Part shown: positions 1 through 10,777 of the stretch, one piece after another | Position numbering within the stretch: position 1 is the stretch's first letter | Layout: each line of letters starts with the position of its first letter | Assembly (NCBI GenBank): GCA_051453625.1 | Contig: JBOZIK010000001.1 | Location: 269,361,438 to 269,425,437 of the forward strand | Length of the DNA stretch: 64,000 nt | Reading direction: 5' to 3' | Source: Welwitschia mirabilis | Taxonomy: Eukaryota; Gnetophyta; Gnetopsida; Welwitschiales | The notes under the pieces: generated by a model | The model's input: only the letters and a program-made list of their open reading frames with translations | The model's database searches: none | What the model was told of the DNA's origin: nothing | Translations under genes and position numbers: made by a program

Positions 1-306
1 GCCATTATTTACTTGCTAGCTTTTGAGCCTAGTGAAAAGCATAATTCAGTATAATATGTAAAGTTAACTGAGATATGCTATCAGTGTATAAACCCCGTTA
101 CTTTTATAACATCCTTTCACCTAAAAGCCGCCGTCTTTTACCCATGTAATGTGAAAGGACCACATTCTTTTCCATATGTAAAACGAAACATCTCTATTGA
201 ATACTAACAAATACCATTCTCATTGACAACAGCATGCAGTACGATGGTGAGAGCCCCCACCAGTGTCATACAAATACGAATGAGACTACCACCCATGATT
301 TTGGGT

Positions 307-409
307 CACGTGATTCACCTTATAGCCCTGCCTCCTCATCATCTTTGACCACTATCAAGTGCCACCCTTTACGTGACTTTGGCCCGTGAACAAAACCCCA
401 TATAAAACT
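307..409 (+). promoter_or_regulatory. Promoter-like block convergent with VTC2
   Basis: A perfect G-box CACGTG (307-312), an ACGTG at 371-375 and a TATA-like CATATAAAAC (400-409) occur in order on the plus strand. Any transcript would run antisense into the VTC2 3' end. No convincing gene follows: the open frame at 432-698 is low-complexity Thr/His/Asn. Could equally be chance. Confidence 0.2.
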
Positions 410-500
410 AACCCACAATATCTCAAAACAGATGACTAAACAAACCCATATATATATACACATATTTATATATATTCTTAAAGAGTCCTTACACACTTCA

Positions 501-506
501 TTTATT
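501..506 (-). terminator. Candidate poly(A) signal of VTC2
   Basis: AATAAA on the minus strand about 185 nt past the stop codon. A second AATAAA lies at 647-652, only 40 nt past the stop. Which one is used cannot be told from sequence. Confidence 0.35.
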
Positions 507-691
507 CATATAGTATTACTTAAGCTTCAACAACAACTAAGAGAAGACCGCCATACGTTGAGAGTAACAGAGTCGCTACACCTTCCACACCCAAACACAG
601 ACACTAACACACACAGTAACACAAACACGAGCAGCTACATGGTTTTTTTATTTGGCTCTACGACACACACATATCAGTCACAGTACAATAC

Positions 692-3394
692 TCACTGAAG
701 CACCAGGCATTCTTCACCCAAAGGCATTTGAGATGCTTTGCGTTTGCTCCTGAATGTGCCATAGTGCTCTTCTGTCGTTGCTATGACAGTCTCCTCCTCC
801 TCCTCCTCCTTCTTGTGTGCAGCTTCCAAGATATATTGCTTAACTTCTTCGAACCTTTCCTCCGACAGTGAGACTTCAGCCAGCAATCTCCAAGCATAAT
901 CCTCGGAAGCTCTTTCATAGTCCTCCTTCCTTTTCAGAACAATGTGTCCACTGATTTCCCAAACAGCAGGATTTACCTGAGTATCCAGTATCTCCTTCTC
1001 CACTTCGCCCAAGGCCTGCTTTTCTGCGTAGCACTGAATTCATTGGAAATGAAAAAACACAACAGTTAAACAGAGAAAATACAGAGTGAGGGGCAAGAGT
1101 TTCGTGAATGGAAAAACAGACTTAATGGTCTTTACAGAGCGAGTCTGAACTCGATAAGTGAACCAAAACAATGGAGACAGTTCATACCTGAGGAAACAAA
1201 AAGATTCGTCTGCCACAATCTACAATGAGTACATTATATGGTATGTTGTTTTCCTGAAGACAAATACAAGAGTTGGCAACCACATTCGACAGGTCTTCGA
1301 GAGAGTGACCACCTTCAANNNNNNNNNNCTGGATAACCACAGAGCTCGGAAATCCTCACTTCAGTCTTAGCAGATTCCCATGGTACTCGTTTTGTTTGTG
1401 CTTTCTCAATTGGGAATGGTTGAGCCATAAAATATGCCTATAACAGTTATGATCGGTATACACTGCTTCTCAACTTTATTTCAGAAAAATGAGACAAAGT
1501 TAACTGGATCAGGATATTCTCAGCCTAAGGAAGCTCACCTGAAAATGCAGATGGTTAATGGTAGCAAATGCGCCGAGGCTGTTATACCCGAGACGGAAGA
1601 ACGGATTGCCAATCTCTGCGGCCATGTGGAGGGCTAAGAGGAAGCTATCATGATCGATTCGTTGAGGCAAACAGTCAAGCACTCTTGGAACAAGCAACAC
1701 GTGACCATACTCAATGGGGCTCACCTGTTCACAGAAAGAAAGTCAAGTTCTCTGATTCAATGGCCATAGGGAACTTAAACAATGAATCCATGGTTTACAG
1801 GGAGCATTGCTTACATTAATGACAATAACGTTAGGACTGTCCAGGACAGGGGCGTTTTCCAGGTATTCAGTTTTGCCGTCTTCGCTTTCTTCAAAACGGA
1901 AAAGCATTTCTTCCTGACCCACTTTTGTGAAGTTGAATTTCTTTGGATCAAACTCCTGCAGCACTTTGTCTACGCGAAATTCAGTGGGGCGTTTCTTCAG
2001 GTGACGCCCTTCGTTTAACTGAGCAATGAAGCCGAGTTTTCCAGAAATGACCTGCAGCCAATCAAATCTTTCTTTGTAAACGTTTGCCGTGTGAGGATGC
2101 CGCTTCTTCAGTAATGGTTTTACAGTTTCCTTCCATCATACCTCGAGTCTCAACAAACCTATGCGAGAGAAATTTTAAAATTTTGGAGAAGAAAGGATAA
2201 TGAAAGTTTCTTTGTTTCTATCGAACCTTTGTTTCACAGGCCGTGACATCATAGCGAAACAGACCTTTCTGCATCCTGTCTTCCCACTGTTTCAGCAAAT
2301 CACGCACAGTACGCTCCCTATTAATTCTCTACTTTCGTATAAAAGTTCGAAATTGATTATGACCAAAATTACCTGGCCAAGCAGTAAATTGTTCAGCAAA
2401 GAGGGCCCCTGATCCTTTTCGTTGGCAGACTTTTCTTGGCCAATGGTAATCCTCCTCTTGAAGGTGTACAAGGGCATCTTGGAACCTAACAATTTCAAAG
2501 GGACACATAAATCAATTCCAGAAGTTCGAAAAGAGTAGTTCTGCGAGGTACAAGTAAAAGCGTTTGAAAACCAAACAAGTACATAGAAAATATTGAATGT
2601 AAAACTAGAAGGCAAACACCCAGGCAATTATGAAACACAAGCAATTAGCAACGAGGCCTTCAGACAAACAATTGCGAACGCTTCTAACTCCAGAACCTGC
2701 AGGCTGTATCCCTGAAGCGTAGGCCAAGGAAGGGTTTCCCTACTGTAGTGAAAGTTTCTTCGGTGGACACAAAAAACTAGACAATACGGAAAACAACAGA
2801 ATCTAATGGCTATAATTCACACATTATTGATTCGAGATTCTATTAAAGTAGACAACGCAGAAGATTAAAACTCTTTCCCATCCATAATCACAGAATCCAT
2901 TTTTCTTCTTTTTCTTTTGTTGTTGGATATTGCAGTAGCTCTGTCGAAAACGCAGACCCTCGTTTCAATTTGAAAGTAAATAGGAACAATTCGTCGATCC
3001 ACCACAGAAAACCCTAGAACATTTGAAGAGCAGTACAGGAAAGCCTGAATCATGTAACATAAATTCGTAACTGGTCCTTCAGGTTTTTATGGAATTTCAG
3101 TTGCAGTTTCACTTTGAAATTCTAAATTCGACTAAAGAAAGCAAACAAAACGAAATGTTTTGACAATTTTTCAAGCAGTAAGCTTAACATAACAAATTTC
3201 ACAGCCCAAGCGTTTCACAAACCCTAACAACCTACCAATATAGAAAATTTCCACCACGGCACCTTGATCAAAAAATAACAGAACATCATACCTCGAACGC
3301 AGCATTCGCCGAGGCACTTCCGACCACATCCAGAACCTTCAGACCCATCGTGATACATTGAAACCACAGTTGCACACCTCTTGATGGTCAACAT
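692..3394 (-). CDS. VTC2: GDP-L-galactose phosphorylase (VTC2/GGP), 7 coding exons
   Basis: Cytosolic/nuclear enzyme of the HIT superfamily that converts GDP-L-galactose to L-galactose-1-phosphate, the committed and controlling step of plant ascorbate synthesis. Coding exons on the minus strand, all with GT-AG junctions and matching phases: 3394-3292, 2485-2373, 2286-2227, 2051-1815, 1724-1539, 1437-1188 and 1033-692 (stop included). The protein is about 430 aa against 442 in Arabidopsis. It starts MLTIKRCATVV and has the Cys/Gly-rich GCGRKCLGECC block, FNFTKVGQEEMLFRFE, SPIEYGHVLLVPRVLDCLPQ, the histidine-triad-like HLHFQ at the end of exon 5, TQVNPAVWEISGH in the last exon and the family C-terminus ECLVLQ. 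Order and residues match the family throughout, with no stop or frameshift. The start is the first AUG in frame. Exon 6 holds a 10-N gap (1319-1328). A six-Glu run precedes a variable tail. Probably functional. Confidence 0.96.
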
Positions 3395-3469
3395 GGCTGA
3401 AACCCTTAAACAAACAAAGCAACTCAAAGAGAAACGAGGCTAAGGCAAAATACACCAGAGTCCTCTGCC

Positions 3470-3631
3470 TTAACCGCTGCCGCAAACACTCCTTTCGCAA
3501 AGTAACTCCTCGGCGGCCGCGGAAGAAGAAAAACGCTGGTAGAGGAGACCCCCTCCGGCAAGGAACAGCAGATCGGAAGGGCTTCCGCCTTCGGAAGGAA
3601 GCGCTCCCCTACCACCGTTAGGCGACGGCGT
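3470..3631 (-). promoter_or_regulatory. Non-AUG (ACG) upstream ORF in the VTC2 leader, 53 codons
   Basis: Frame open from an ACG at 3631-3629 to TAA at 3472-3470, ending 75 nt before the VTC2 start. The peptide has a Gly/Pro/Ser-rich start, then LLFLAGGGLLYQRF, a Ser/Ala run (SSSAAAEELL) and CERSVCGSG at the end. Known of the family: VTC2/GGP mRNAs carry a conserved uORF of about 60 residues, started at ACG, through which high ascorbate represses translation. Position, start codon, length and GC-rich coding-like composition fit. The frame also stays open upstream of the ACG as far as a TTG at 3712, so the exact start is inferred from the family, not proven here. Confidence 0.82.
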
Positions 3632-3636
3632 TCTTT

Positions 3637-3693
3637 CTAAAAGTTCAGCAGCACTGCAGTTCCGTGGCCAGCTCCGCAGAATCCTCGGATCAT
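3637..3693 (-). promoter_or_regulatory. Short AUG upstream ORF (18 codons) just before the ACG uORF
   Basis: ATG at 3693-3691, stop TAG at 3639-3637; peptide MIRGFCGAGHGTAVLLNF. Reading the minus strand from the TATA box (4095) to the main ATG (3394), this is the only AUG before the main start if the leader is unspliced. Its stop lies 5 nt upstream of the ACG of the longer uORF, in another frame. A role in handing ribosomes to the ACG is inference. Confidence 0.5.
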
Positions 3694-4094
3694 GGAGTGA
3701 TGCCGAGGGCAAAACGCCGTGAATAGCCGTGGTTCACAATTCGACAGACCTTGAAATTTCCTTGGAAGCGTTCTTCTGAGAGCCTTCTGCAACCGAAGGC
3801 CAACGAAAGACAATCCAGAGCCAATATATTTCGCACAAACAATCCGTGCGAACTGCAAGGAAATAAGGAAATCACACAAATTGAAGACCTCTCGGTGACA
3901 CAACGCTCAGAAAACGCTGGAATTGCAGACAAGGGTTCGATCTTCTTCTCAAACTGAACTCAAGAGATCGCTCGGGATGTTAAAAAAGGGAGATCCGAAC
4001 CTAGAAAAAACCAGGATTAGGGTTGTAGGAGCTAGAGACACGCAGAGCCTTCGACTGAAATTTTTTGTGGGTATAGATTGGCGAGCTGGCGACG

Positions 4095-4104
4095 CTATTT
4101 ATAG
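4095..4104 (-). promoter_or_regulatory. TATA box of VTC2
   Basis: The minus strand reads CTATAAATAG, a textbook plant TATA box, correctly oriented about 700 nt upstream of the start codon, which leaves room for the long leader typical of this gene. Confidence 0.8.
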
Positions 4105-5100
4105 CCCCTTCTCTGGCTCTCTCCCTAACCAGAGGGCCACATAGGGCTGTGTCAAGAGATAAGAGGACGCAAATATGCACGACATTAGCAGTGGCTGTGG
4201 TGGCAGCCCATGGAATATGCCTCTTTATCCCTTCGCCCACGGTCGTATGAGAATGAGATCTTCTCTCTCATCCCTCCGTTCACGAGGCACGTATGCCTTA
4301 ACTTGAAAACATTTTTCGTTTTAAGATTAAAAATAAAAAAGCTGTCATTTTATGGTTACAAAAAGTTGCTTTTAAATTCAATAAATATTTTTGACCACCT
4401 GATAACTACAAGTAATTAGATTTTATTTCCTAATTCAAAAACTCAGCTATCGTATTTATATAATTTTAAAACGTTGAATAAGATATTATCGTCATTTTCA
4501 TGTGTTAATCAATGGTCGTTGGTGAGCTGAGTTGTACGTCCTTTTTGAGAATCCGAAAAGGGCAAAAAAGTGACGATATTTTGACGAGTTGCTTCCGACA
4601 GTTCGGGTGAGCCGACGAGCGCCTGCCACGTTTCCAACCATGGATCAAGCGATCGCCCTCGTGGGGCCCGCGACAAAAACATAGGCAACTTCCTCGTGTG
4701 TTCCTTCTGGGTGCGTTCGGTGTCCGTGCGTCACGTTAAGTACGTACTATCATGACATTACTCGCTAATACGACGCTTAATGACATACTTAGGGTACATT
4801 CCTTCCGAGCATCGCTGAGGGCGGGACCGCAAGCAGCATGGGTTGCTGAAATGGGAGGAGGATGACATCAGCGAGACGAGTCGGATTTGGTGGCGTTTAG
4901 CTCATGGCGGGGCCCACCTTACATTTGTGACCATCCTTTTTCGACCTTTTCACCCTTTCTTTGGTGCCCTTTCTTTGCTGCTCATGTATTACGTGGGTAG
5001 AAAAAGCGGTTGCATTAATAAAACTCCTTTTCGCCCTTTTTCATTTTTCATACACGTTTCTCTGGGGTCGAAGGCATTCCTGCAAGACACGTAAATAAAT
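4105..5100. promoter_or_regulatory. CpG-containing upstream flank of VTC2
   Basis: Less AT-rich than the rest of the window, with many CpGs near 4550-4860 (several CGA and ACGT sites). A GATAAG I-box-like motif lies at 4158-4163 on the plus strand, just upstream of the VTC2 TATA box. No gene is recognised on either strand; the open plus frame 4843-5094 lacks an ATG start and matches nothing I know. Confidence 0.4.
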
Positions 5101-6630
5101 GAAAGCAAGTGACATTAATAAACTTTATTTTAAGAGATTAATTTGTTCCTCTAATTTTGGAATTACATTTAAATAGTATGGAATGTAATCCCCCTAAAGT
5201 AAAATATATTATGCTTTTGAATATCTTTGCTGCAAAGGAGGTTCTTTCTTAGATATTCCTTTCGAAAAATACATTAACATAAATTGAGAATGGATCTCCC
5301 TTAGATAACGCTGAGGTTCATACTTTTACCTCAAAAAATTAATGAGAAGTATGAATGCATGTTTCATTCTTTCAAAATTATTTATTGTAGTGTTTTTCAT
5401 TTTCAATTAGGATGGATCTTGCTAACACCATGAAAATTGTTGTGTGCATGTTTTGAGTTAGATCAAGGTACATGAAATGGAAGAATTTTCTTCATTTTAC
5501 ATTATTTTGTTTAAGACCTTTTTTTTCTTAATTAGCTCTTTGTTATAAACTCCAAACTATTTATTTATGATTTGATTTAGGTTTAAGATACTTATTTACA
5601 ATGGCTTAAATAATTGTATTAGAGAACTATTATATTCTTAGTAATGAAGAGTTGTTATCCATATAACTACCTCACACCTTTTAGGAACATTTAAGAGAAA
5701 TTTATAAGCATCATGGGTGGTATAGGAGATTTATTTCTCCATTGGATCTAACACACGACTTTGTTTTTGAGATTAAAATATAGCTTGTGAGAGAAATACT
5801 AAAGGTTAAGGCAAAAACATGTATATCAATTCATTCATCTTTATCTCTTAAGATAGAAACACAATCTATAATGCAAACAAAGTATTTTTTAAAGGTACAA
5901 ATAAGGATTTTGTCTTTTTAAGATTCATGATAATTAGTTTAAAGAAACTTAGATTTTACAATGTTACATCTTAAATACACAAAAGTATACCTTCTAATAA
6001 TGGTTTTGTCGAGATATAATTAATGAATGGATTCATAATGTAAAAGGTATTATCTTTATAATGAAAAAAATGCCAATTGAAAGACATACATTATCTTATC
6101 TAATTAATAATTTTATGCTATTTTTAATTTTTATATTATTTTATTATGCTTTAGTTTAGTTTTAACTATGATTTTTTAAATAATGGATTTGTTTAAAAAT
6201 ATAATATAAAAGTAGGTTTTATTGTTTATGTGAACTTTTTAATGATGGAGGATTTTTTTTCTTATTGCAAAAAGTTTGTGTTCCTATTAAATGTAGACTT
6301 TACAAAGAGTTTTTGATCATACTCAAAAAGAAGGAGTATACCACTCCACTCTACAACTAGGCAACAAAACAAAACGTAGTCCTTACTCTATATCGAAAAG
6401 GAGGTCTCTCCTCTAAGTGCTGGTCACTCGAACCACAAAGACTAAAAGTGTCAATTGATTAAAAACGAAGAGGAAGAAGAACTAAAATTTAACTTGAAAG
6501 AAGATTATAGGAGCATTTCTCCTTAAACTGGTGCTGAAGACTATCAACCAGAACATGAAAAGTTCCTTCAAGGATAAAACTGCAAGTATGGTAATTCTTC
6601 TAACTTGCTTAGAACTATCTACCATATTTT
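5101..6630. other. AT-rich intergenic DNA
   Basis: I see no coding signal, repeat unit or element end here. Composition changes sharply from the CpG-containing promoter side. Confidence 0.5.
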
Positions 6631-6633
6631 TTT

Positions 6634-6990
6634 AGTAATTTCTCCCTGTGCATGAAATGGTAGACTAGTCTAGTCTTCTCATCCATGAGCATGTCCTTGC
6701 TATTATTAATTTTAAAGATCTTTTCTAGGGTTTCTTAAACTCTATGTCTATTTTTATCATGGTGCCATACCAGAACCAATTTTCTATGCACGTTAATAAT
6801 CTGATTGTTAAAGGCTCTAAATATGAGTCCTAGAGCTGTATAATGATCTTTCCACTCCTTGATAGCTTCAATGTCATTGTATTTTGTCTCTCCTTCTACT
6901 TCTGATGATTCTTGCTCTACGAGCTGCTCTGGAATGGGTTCTTTTACAATAGAGGACCCTTTAGCTACTAGAACTTTTCGGTTGCTCTTC
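6634..6990 (-). pseudogene. J-domain (DnaJ/Hsp40-like) remnant
   Basis: The minus-strand frame reads DHYTALGL, then a helix-II-like HRKLVLVWHHDKNRHRV, then ETLEKIF and DMLMDEKTRLVYHFMHREK. This is the order of a J domain: (D)YY..LGL, helix II ending in HPD, then F..I..A...L.DE..R..YD. J proteins stimulate Hsp70 ATPase through the HPD loop. Here HPD is HHD (about 6757-6765) and an in-frame TAA follows a few codons later, so the copy is dead. An acidic, Glu/Ser-rich stretch (KEPIPEQLVEQESSEVEGE) precedes it. No promoter or introns are visible. It could be a processed pseudogene or a fragment of a larger gene. Family recognised by eye only. Confidence 0.6.
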
Positions 6991-6999
6991 CTAGCTCTC

Positions 7000-8200
7000 T
7001 CTTCTTACTCATCATTGATTTTAATGACCTAAGTCTAGCTCTATGGTTTTTGCTAATTTGTTTCCTGGGCATTTTGTTTTGAGTAAGTCTAAGACTATTG
7101 GTTTGCCTCGGTGTGCCCTAGTTGCTTAGGTTTCTGCAAGATTATTCTTCCCCTGTAATACCTTTTCCTAACCTGTGGACTTCCCCCTCTCATCTTCTTA
7201 TTAATTCTTCTGCTTTGCTGATGCTCCTTGAGTTGGTATCCCTAGGCCCCGATGCCACTTTGTCATGTTCTCTTGTGTTGGAAAATCTTCATCCTCCTAC
7301 TAGTCTTTTTTATCTCCTAGGGTTACCTCTTAGTCCTCTCTCTTTTGTTTATTCTCTTTTTCCTCCCCCCTTCCCTTTGTTTCTTGCACTACAAAGTTTT
7401 GTTTATTTATTTCTTTTACTTGTTGGTCTTGAGGGACTTGCCTAAGTCAAATGAGATCACCTTGCTTTACATGCTCTGGGAGGCTCCTCTTATACATTTG
7501 GCTTATTCTTTCTTAAATTTTTTACCTTAGAAAATTCATAGTTTTTTTAATCAAACTTGAATATTTGCTTTCTAGTTTTTCTTTGAGATTCTAGATAAAA
7601 AAATTAAGGTATCCTGAGTTTCCTTCTTTCTTTCAAGGGGAGCAAAAAGCTAAAGTGCAACCCTTTTAACTTTACATGATTCCATCTTGAATGACATATT
7701 TATTGATGAATTTCACTGCTTAATTTCAAGGTGGCCTAAGCTTGGTTTTCTTTCTGTACTTCTTCTATGTTTTAAGGGTCTTCTATGCAAAGAATATATT
7801 CACACTAGTTAGTCTTATGCATAATGGTAAAATTAAGTTTCCTTTCTCCCTCAGTTAGGTTGCCTATACTATCATGTTAGTAGTTACTTTATGCCTATGT
7901 CTTCCAATTACTATTTTCCCTTTCACCAATGCTTGTATCATTTTGAAGTTTGGGTCTCCATGAAATTTAAGTAGGAGCTCCCATCCCATATCTTATATTC
8001 TTTGCCATGAATCCTCATTTCCTATATATTTTTCCACATATAAGGGCTCATATTACGGGTGTTTCCCCATTTTTTTTAAACTCGTAAACTATAAAACCTT
8101 CATTTTGATGGTTCTGCTAATATTTACTATGCTTTTAATTTTATCTAAAATATTTCTTCTATTTCATGCCAGCTAAATAAACTAGATAGTAATGTCATGA
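7000..8200. other. Unassigned, moderately AT-rich stretch
   Basis: It contains a plus-strand frame free of stops (7122-7445) rich in Leu/Pro/Phe, and on the minus strand scattered peptide-like pieces running towards the J-domain remnant, for example GKPIVLDLLKTKCPGNKLAK near 7030-7110. I recognise no family. It may be the upstream part of the J-domain pseudogene or the 3' tail of the neighbouring LINE. Confidence 0.3.
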
Positions 8201-8229
8201 TACTTAGTAGATGTATTTAGAATGTCCTC

Positions 8230-10240
8230 CTAGGTGCCTCTAGGAGCTTGTCGTCTCCATAATGCTATTGCAATGAGGCACTTCCAAAATAGGTGCTAGA
8301 TAGTTTCTTGCTCCCTAATGGCCTTGGACTCTAAGTTAACCTTGTATCCCTACCTCCACAAAGTTTTTCCTCTACATGTCCTTTAGGAGTTTGTTTAGGA
8401 GATACTTCATAATTAGTAAATTTTTTGCCTTAATTGGCTTTTTCTAAAACATTATTTTGTTAAATCCTTATCCCAATTTAAGTCCTTCTTCTTCTATCCT
8501 CTAATCCAATTGATTTGTTGCTCTATCTGTCTCATCATTCCCTACTTGGGGAAAATCCCTCCTTTCCTGTAATCTTTTATCTTAAGACCTACTATTTCTT
8601 TTTACCACTCCTTAATTGATATTATTTCTTTGTTTTATTAGGGCATTTCTCTCCTAGAACTTGGGAACACCAAAATGAAATTTCACCCTTACCTATCTTT
8701 CACTTAGTTATCTATTCTAGCTATTCCATTCCTATGCATAAGGCTCATTAACAAGGCAAATTCCTTCTGTTAACTCTCCCATTCTTTATATTTATGATTC
8801 AAGAATTTTTTTCCCTAGGGTTTAAAACCCATACTTCTATTTTTTTTTTCCAATAATGTTTACTTTAGCTAAGGATAAACTATATTTTACATCATGTAGA
8901 CATTATTGTTTAGATTCTACCAGTTTTGCAATCTATTTCCCTGCCACTGCATGGGTATTTTCCTCCTCTTCTTCCTCATTTCTAGAAGAATTTTCAGATT
9001 AATCTGTTGATGGTTTCTTAAATTTTCTCTAATAACACTCCTTTTGAGGTATTATACTTGTAATAGTTGATATCATAATATTTTCTAGAATGATCTTTTC
9101 TTTACTCAAAAGGAAAATGCACTCTAGCTATTACATTTATTACTTACTTTATAAAGTAATTTCTCTTATGATGTTGAGCTCTTCCACTTGAAAAGCAAAA
9201 TCTCTAGGTAGATGTCTCTTTCAGCTTCTACTTGCAACTCTAGTGTTCTAATAATTACTTTTTGGACACTCTTATAAGTGTTCATAAAATATGCTATACT
9301 CTTTTGCCAACTTATCTTTAGATTAAGCTCTCTTATAAACTCTTATAATCCCCTCTTTATAGCTCTTATTCGATGAATGTTTTCTTTTAAGAAGATAATT
9401 AAATCATCTACAAAGTGGTTGTACTTCGTATGCATTTTGTGAAGGGTTAGGTCTTTTCCCCTTTCCTCCTTACAAAGTCCTGCATTGTGTCTAATACAAT
9501 TGTAAAAAGGTACGATGAGAGGGGACCCTCCTACCGTAGTCCTCTTTATGTTCTGAAAAACACATAAATATTTTGACTCATTTTAATACAAAACCTACAT
9601 ATTCTCTGAATTTGTAGGATTATCGTAATGAACTGAGAAGGAAAGCCCTTTGTTTTTAGTACATGTTCTAAAACTCCCCATGAGACACTATCATAGGCTT
9701 TTTGTCATATCTAATTTTAACACACAAGCTCTTTTTTTCCCCCTTTTCTATGGAATGAAAGATTTCATAATTGAAAATCATCTAGTAAAGAATGCTTCTA
9801 TTCTCCAAAAACCTTGCCTTATCTAGTCTTACAACATTTTAAAGGTAAGGTCTTACTCTATTAACAATGAGCTTAGCAAAGAATCTATATAGGAATCTGG
9901 ACATCTACTTCTTCTTATTTATTGGGTATTATGATAACCTGGGTGTTATTTTAATCATTGGAAATGAACCTTAGTTCCATGGATCTCTCAAAGATGCTTT
10001 CTACGAACTCCTCCATTGTTCCCAAAAGTCTTCTAAAAAATTCCACTATTCATTCATTTAGATTTGGACTCCTATTTAGTTTCATCTTCCTACCCTCATC
10101 TAATTTCAATTTTTGTAGGTGCTCTTCCTCCCCCAAAGATTTATCCCATAGTGTTGACATTTTTATATCTTCTTTTTTTGCCTGTAGTTCTTTGAGGCTT
10201 TCAATAAAATCTACTTGGGTTTTAATGCCTTTGTACACTT
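8230..10240 (-). mobile_element. L1-type LINE remnant A (reverse transcriptase, zf-RVT)
   Basis: Non-LTR retrotransposon pol decayed by stops and shifts. In order on the minus strand: NNTQVIIIPNK near 9930, equivalent to the INxTxIxLIPK block; a QxGFxxxRxIxD-like block at about 9800; QKAYDSVSWGVLEHVLKTKG (about 9650-9705); GLR-EGPLSSYLF, equivalent to RQGDPLSPYLF (about 9490-9535); FVDDLIIFLKENIHRIRA, the catalytic FADD box (about 9365-9415); and HLFWKCLIAIALW of the C-terminal zinc-finger region (about 8260-8300). The endonuclease and ORF1 are not seen. The left part runs into a 100-N gap. Confidence 0.8.
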
Positions 10241-10340
10241 NNNNNNNNNNNNNNNNNNNNNNNNNNNNNNNNNNNNNNNNNNNNNNNNNNNNNNNNNNNN
10301 NNNNNNNNNNNNNNNNNNNNNNNNNNNNNNNNNNNNNNNN

Positions 10341-10777
10341 GGAGTTGAGCCCAGCCATGTTTGTATAGTTTAGAACCTGAAGTAGAACCAACTCACATCT
10401 GGAGGATGGCCAGATATTGAGTTGGAATGCCATTAATAGGAGATGCAACCTCTTATTATATTGGTTAGAAACTATCCTAAAACTTATCCATTATATGTGA
10501 TAAAACAAGTTAACATCCCATAAACTTTATACAAGATATTTTTGTGTGACGAAGACAAAGTTAAAAATAAATATAGGATATAATTTTGACATCGTTATTA
10601 TATGCAAACCAAAAGGTTCTATAGTTAAGTAATAATTATGTTTTCTAATTATTTTAAATCTTATAATGTGTTAATAGAGTCTGAATAGGATTTGATCCTA
10701 GGTTCTGTTGTGCATGTTAGTTAATAATACTTTAAAAAATTATGGTTAATTAGAGTAATTGAAGTTAGGATGTTACA
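10341..10777 (+). repeat. LTR-like fragment R1, related to the end of the gypsy 5' LTR
   Basis: Aligns in the same orientation with about 43100-43547, the 3' part of the large gypsy LTR. The best shared block is GTTGGAATGCCATTAATAGG, followed by CTCTTATTATATTG and ATACAAGATATTT. It ends GTTAGGATGTTACA where the gypsy LTR ends GTTGGGGTATGACA. Its left end is lost in the N gap at 10241-10340. Confidence 0.6.

Larger units (their letters stand above)
3395..4068 (-). other. VTC2 5' leader (approximate)
   Basis: From the main ATG to the start site expected about 30 nt downstream of the TATA box. GC-rich near the uORFs, more mixed upstream. An intron in this leader cannot be excluded. The context of the main start is TCAGCCATGTTG. 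Confidence 0.55.

Noticed and set aside
432-698. 88-aa plus-strand open frame after the promoter-like block
   Set aside because: Low-complexity Thr/His/Asn/Ser composition, overlaps the VTC2 stop codon region and resembles no family.
3637-3932. Longer open frames over the VTC2 leader (3637-3903 and 3690-3932, minus)
   Set aside because: They use non-AUG starts and do not resemble GGP; only the short AUG part and the ACG frame have positional support.
4843-5094. 83-aa plus-strand frame upstream of VTC2
   Set aside because: Starts at TTG, no similarity recognised, composition follows the pyrimidine-rich DNA.
7122-7445. 107-aa plus-strand frame rich in Leu/Pro
   Set aside because: No domain; probably the complement of a purine-rich minus-strand sequence.
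8090-8130. LHFDGSA-like phrase on the plus strand, reminiscent of RNase H
   Set aside because: Isolated, wrong strand for the neighbouring LINE and not followed by other RNase H blocks.
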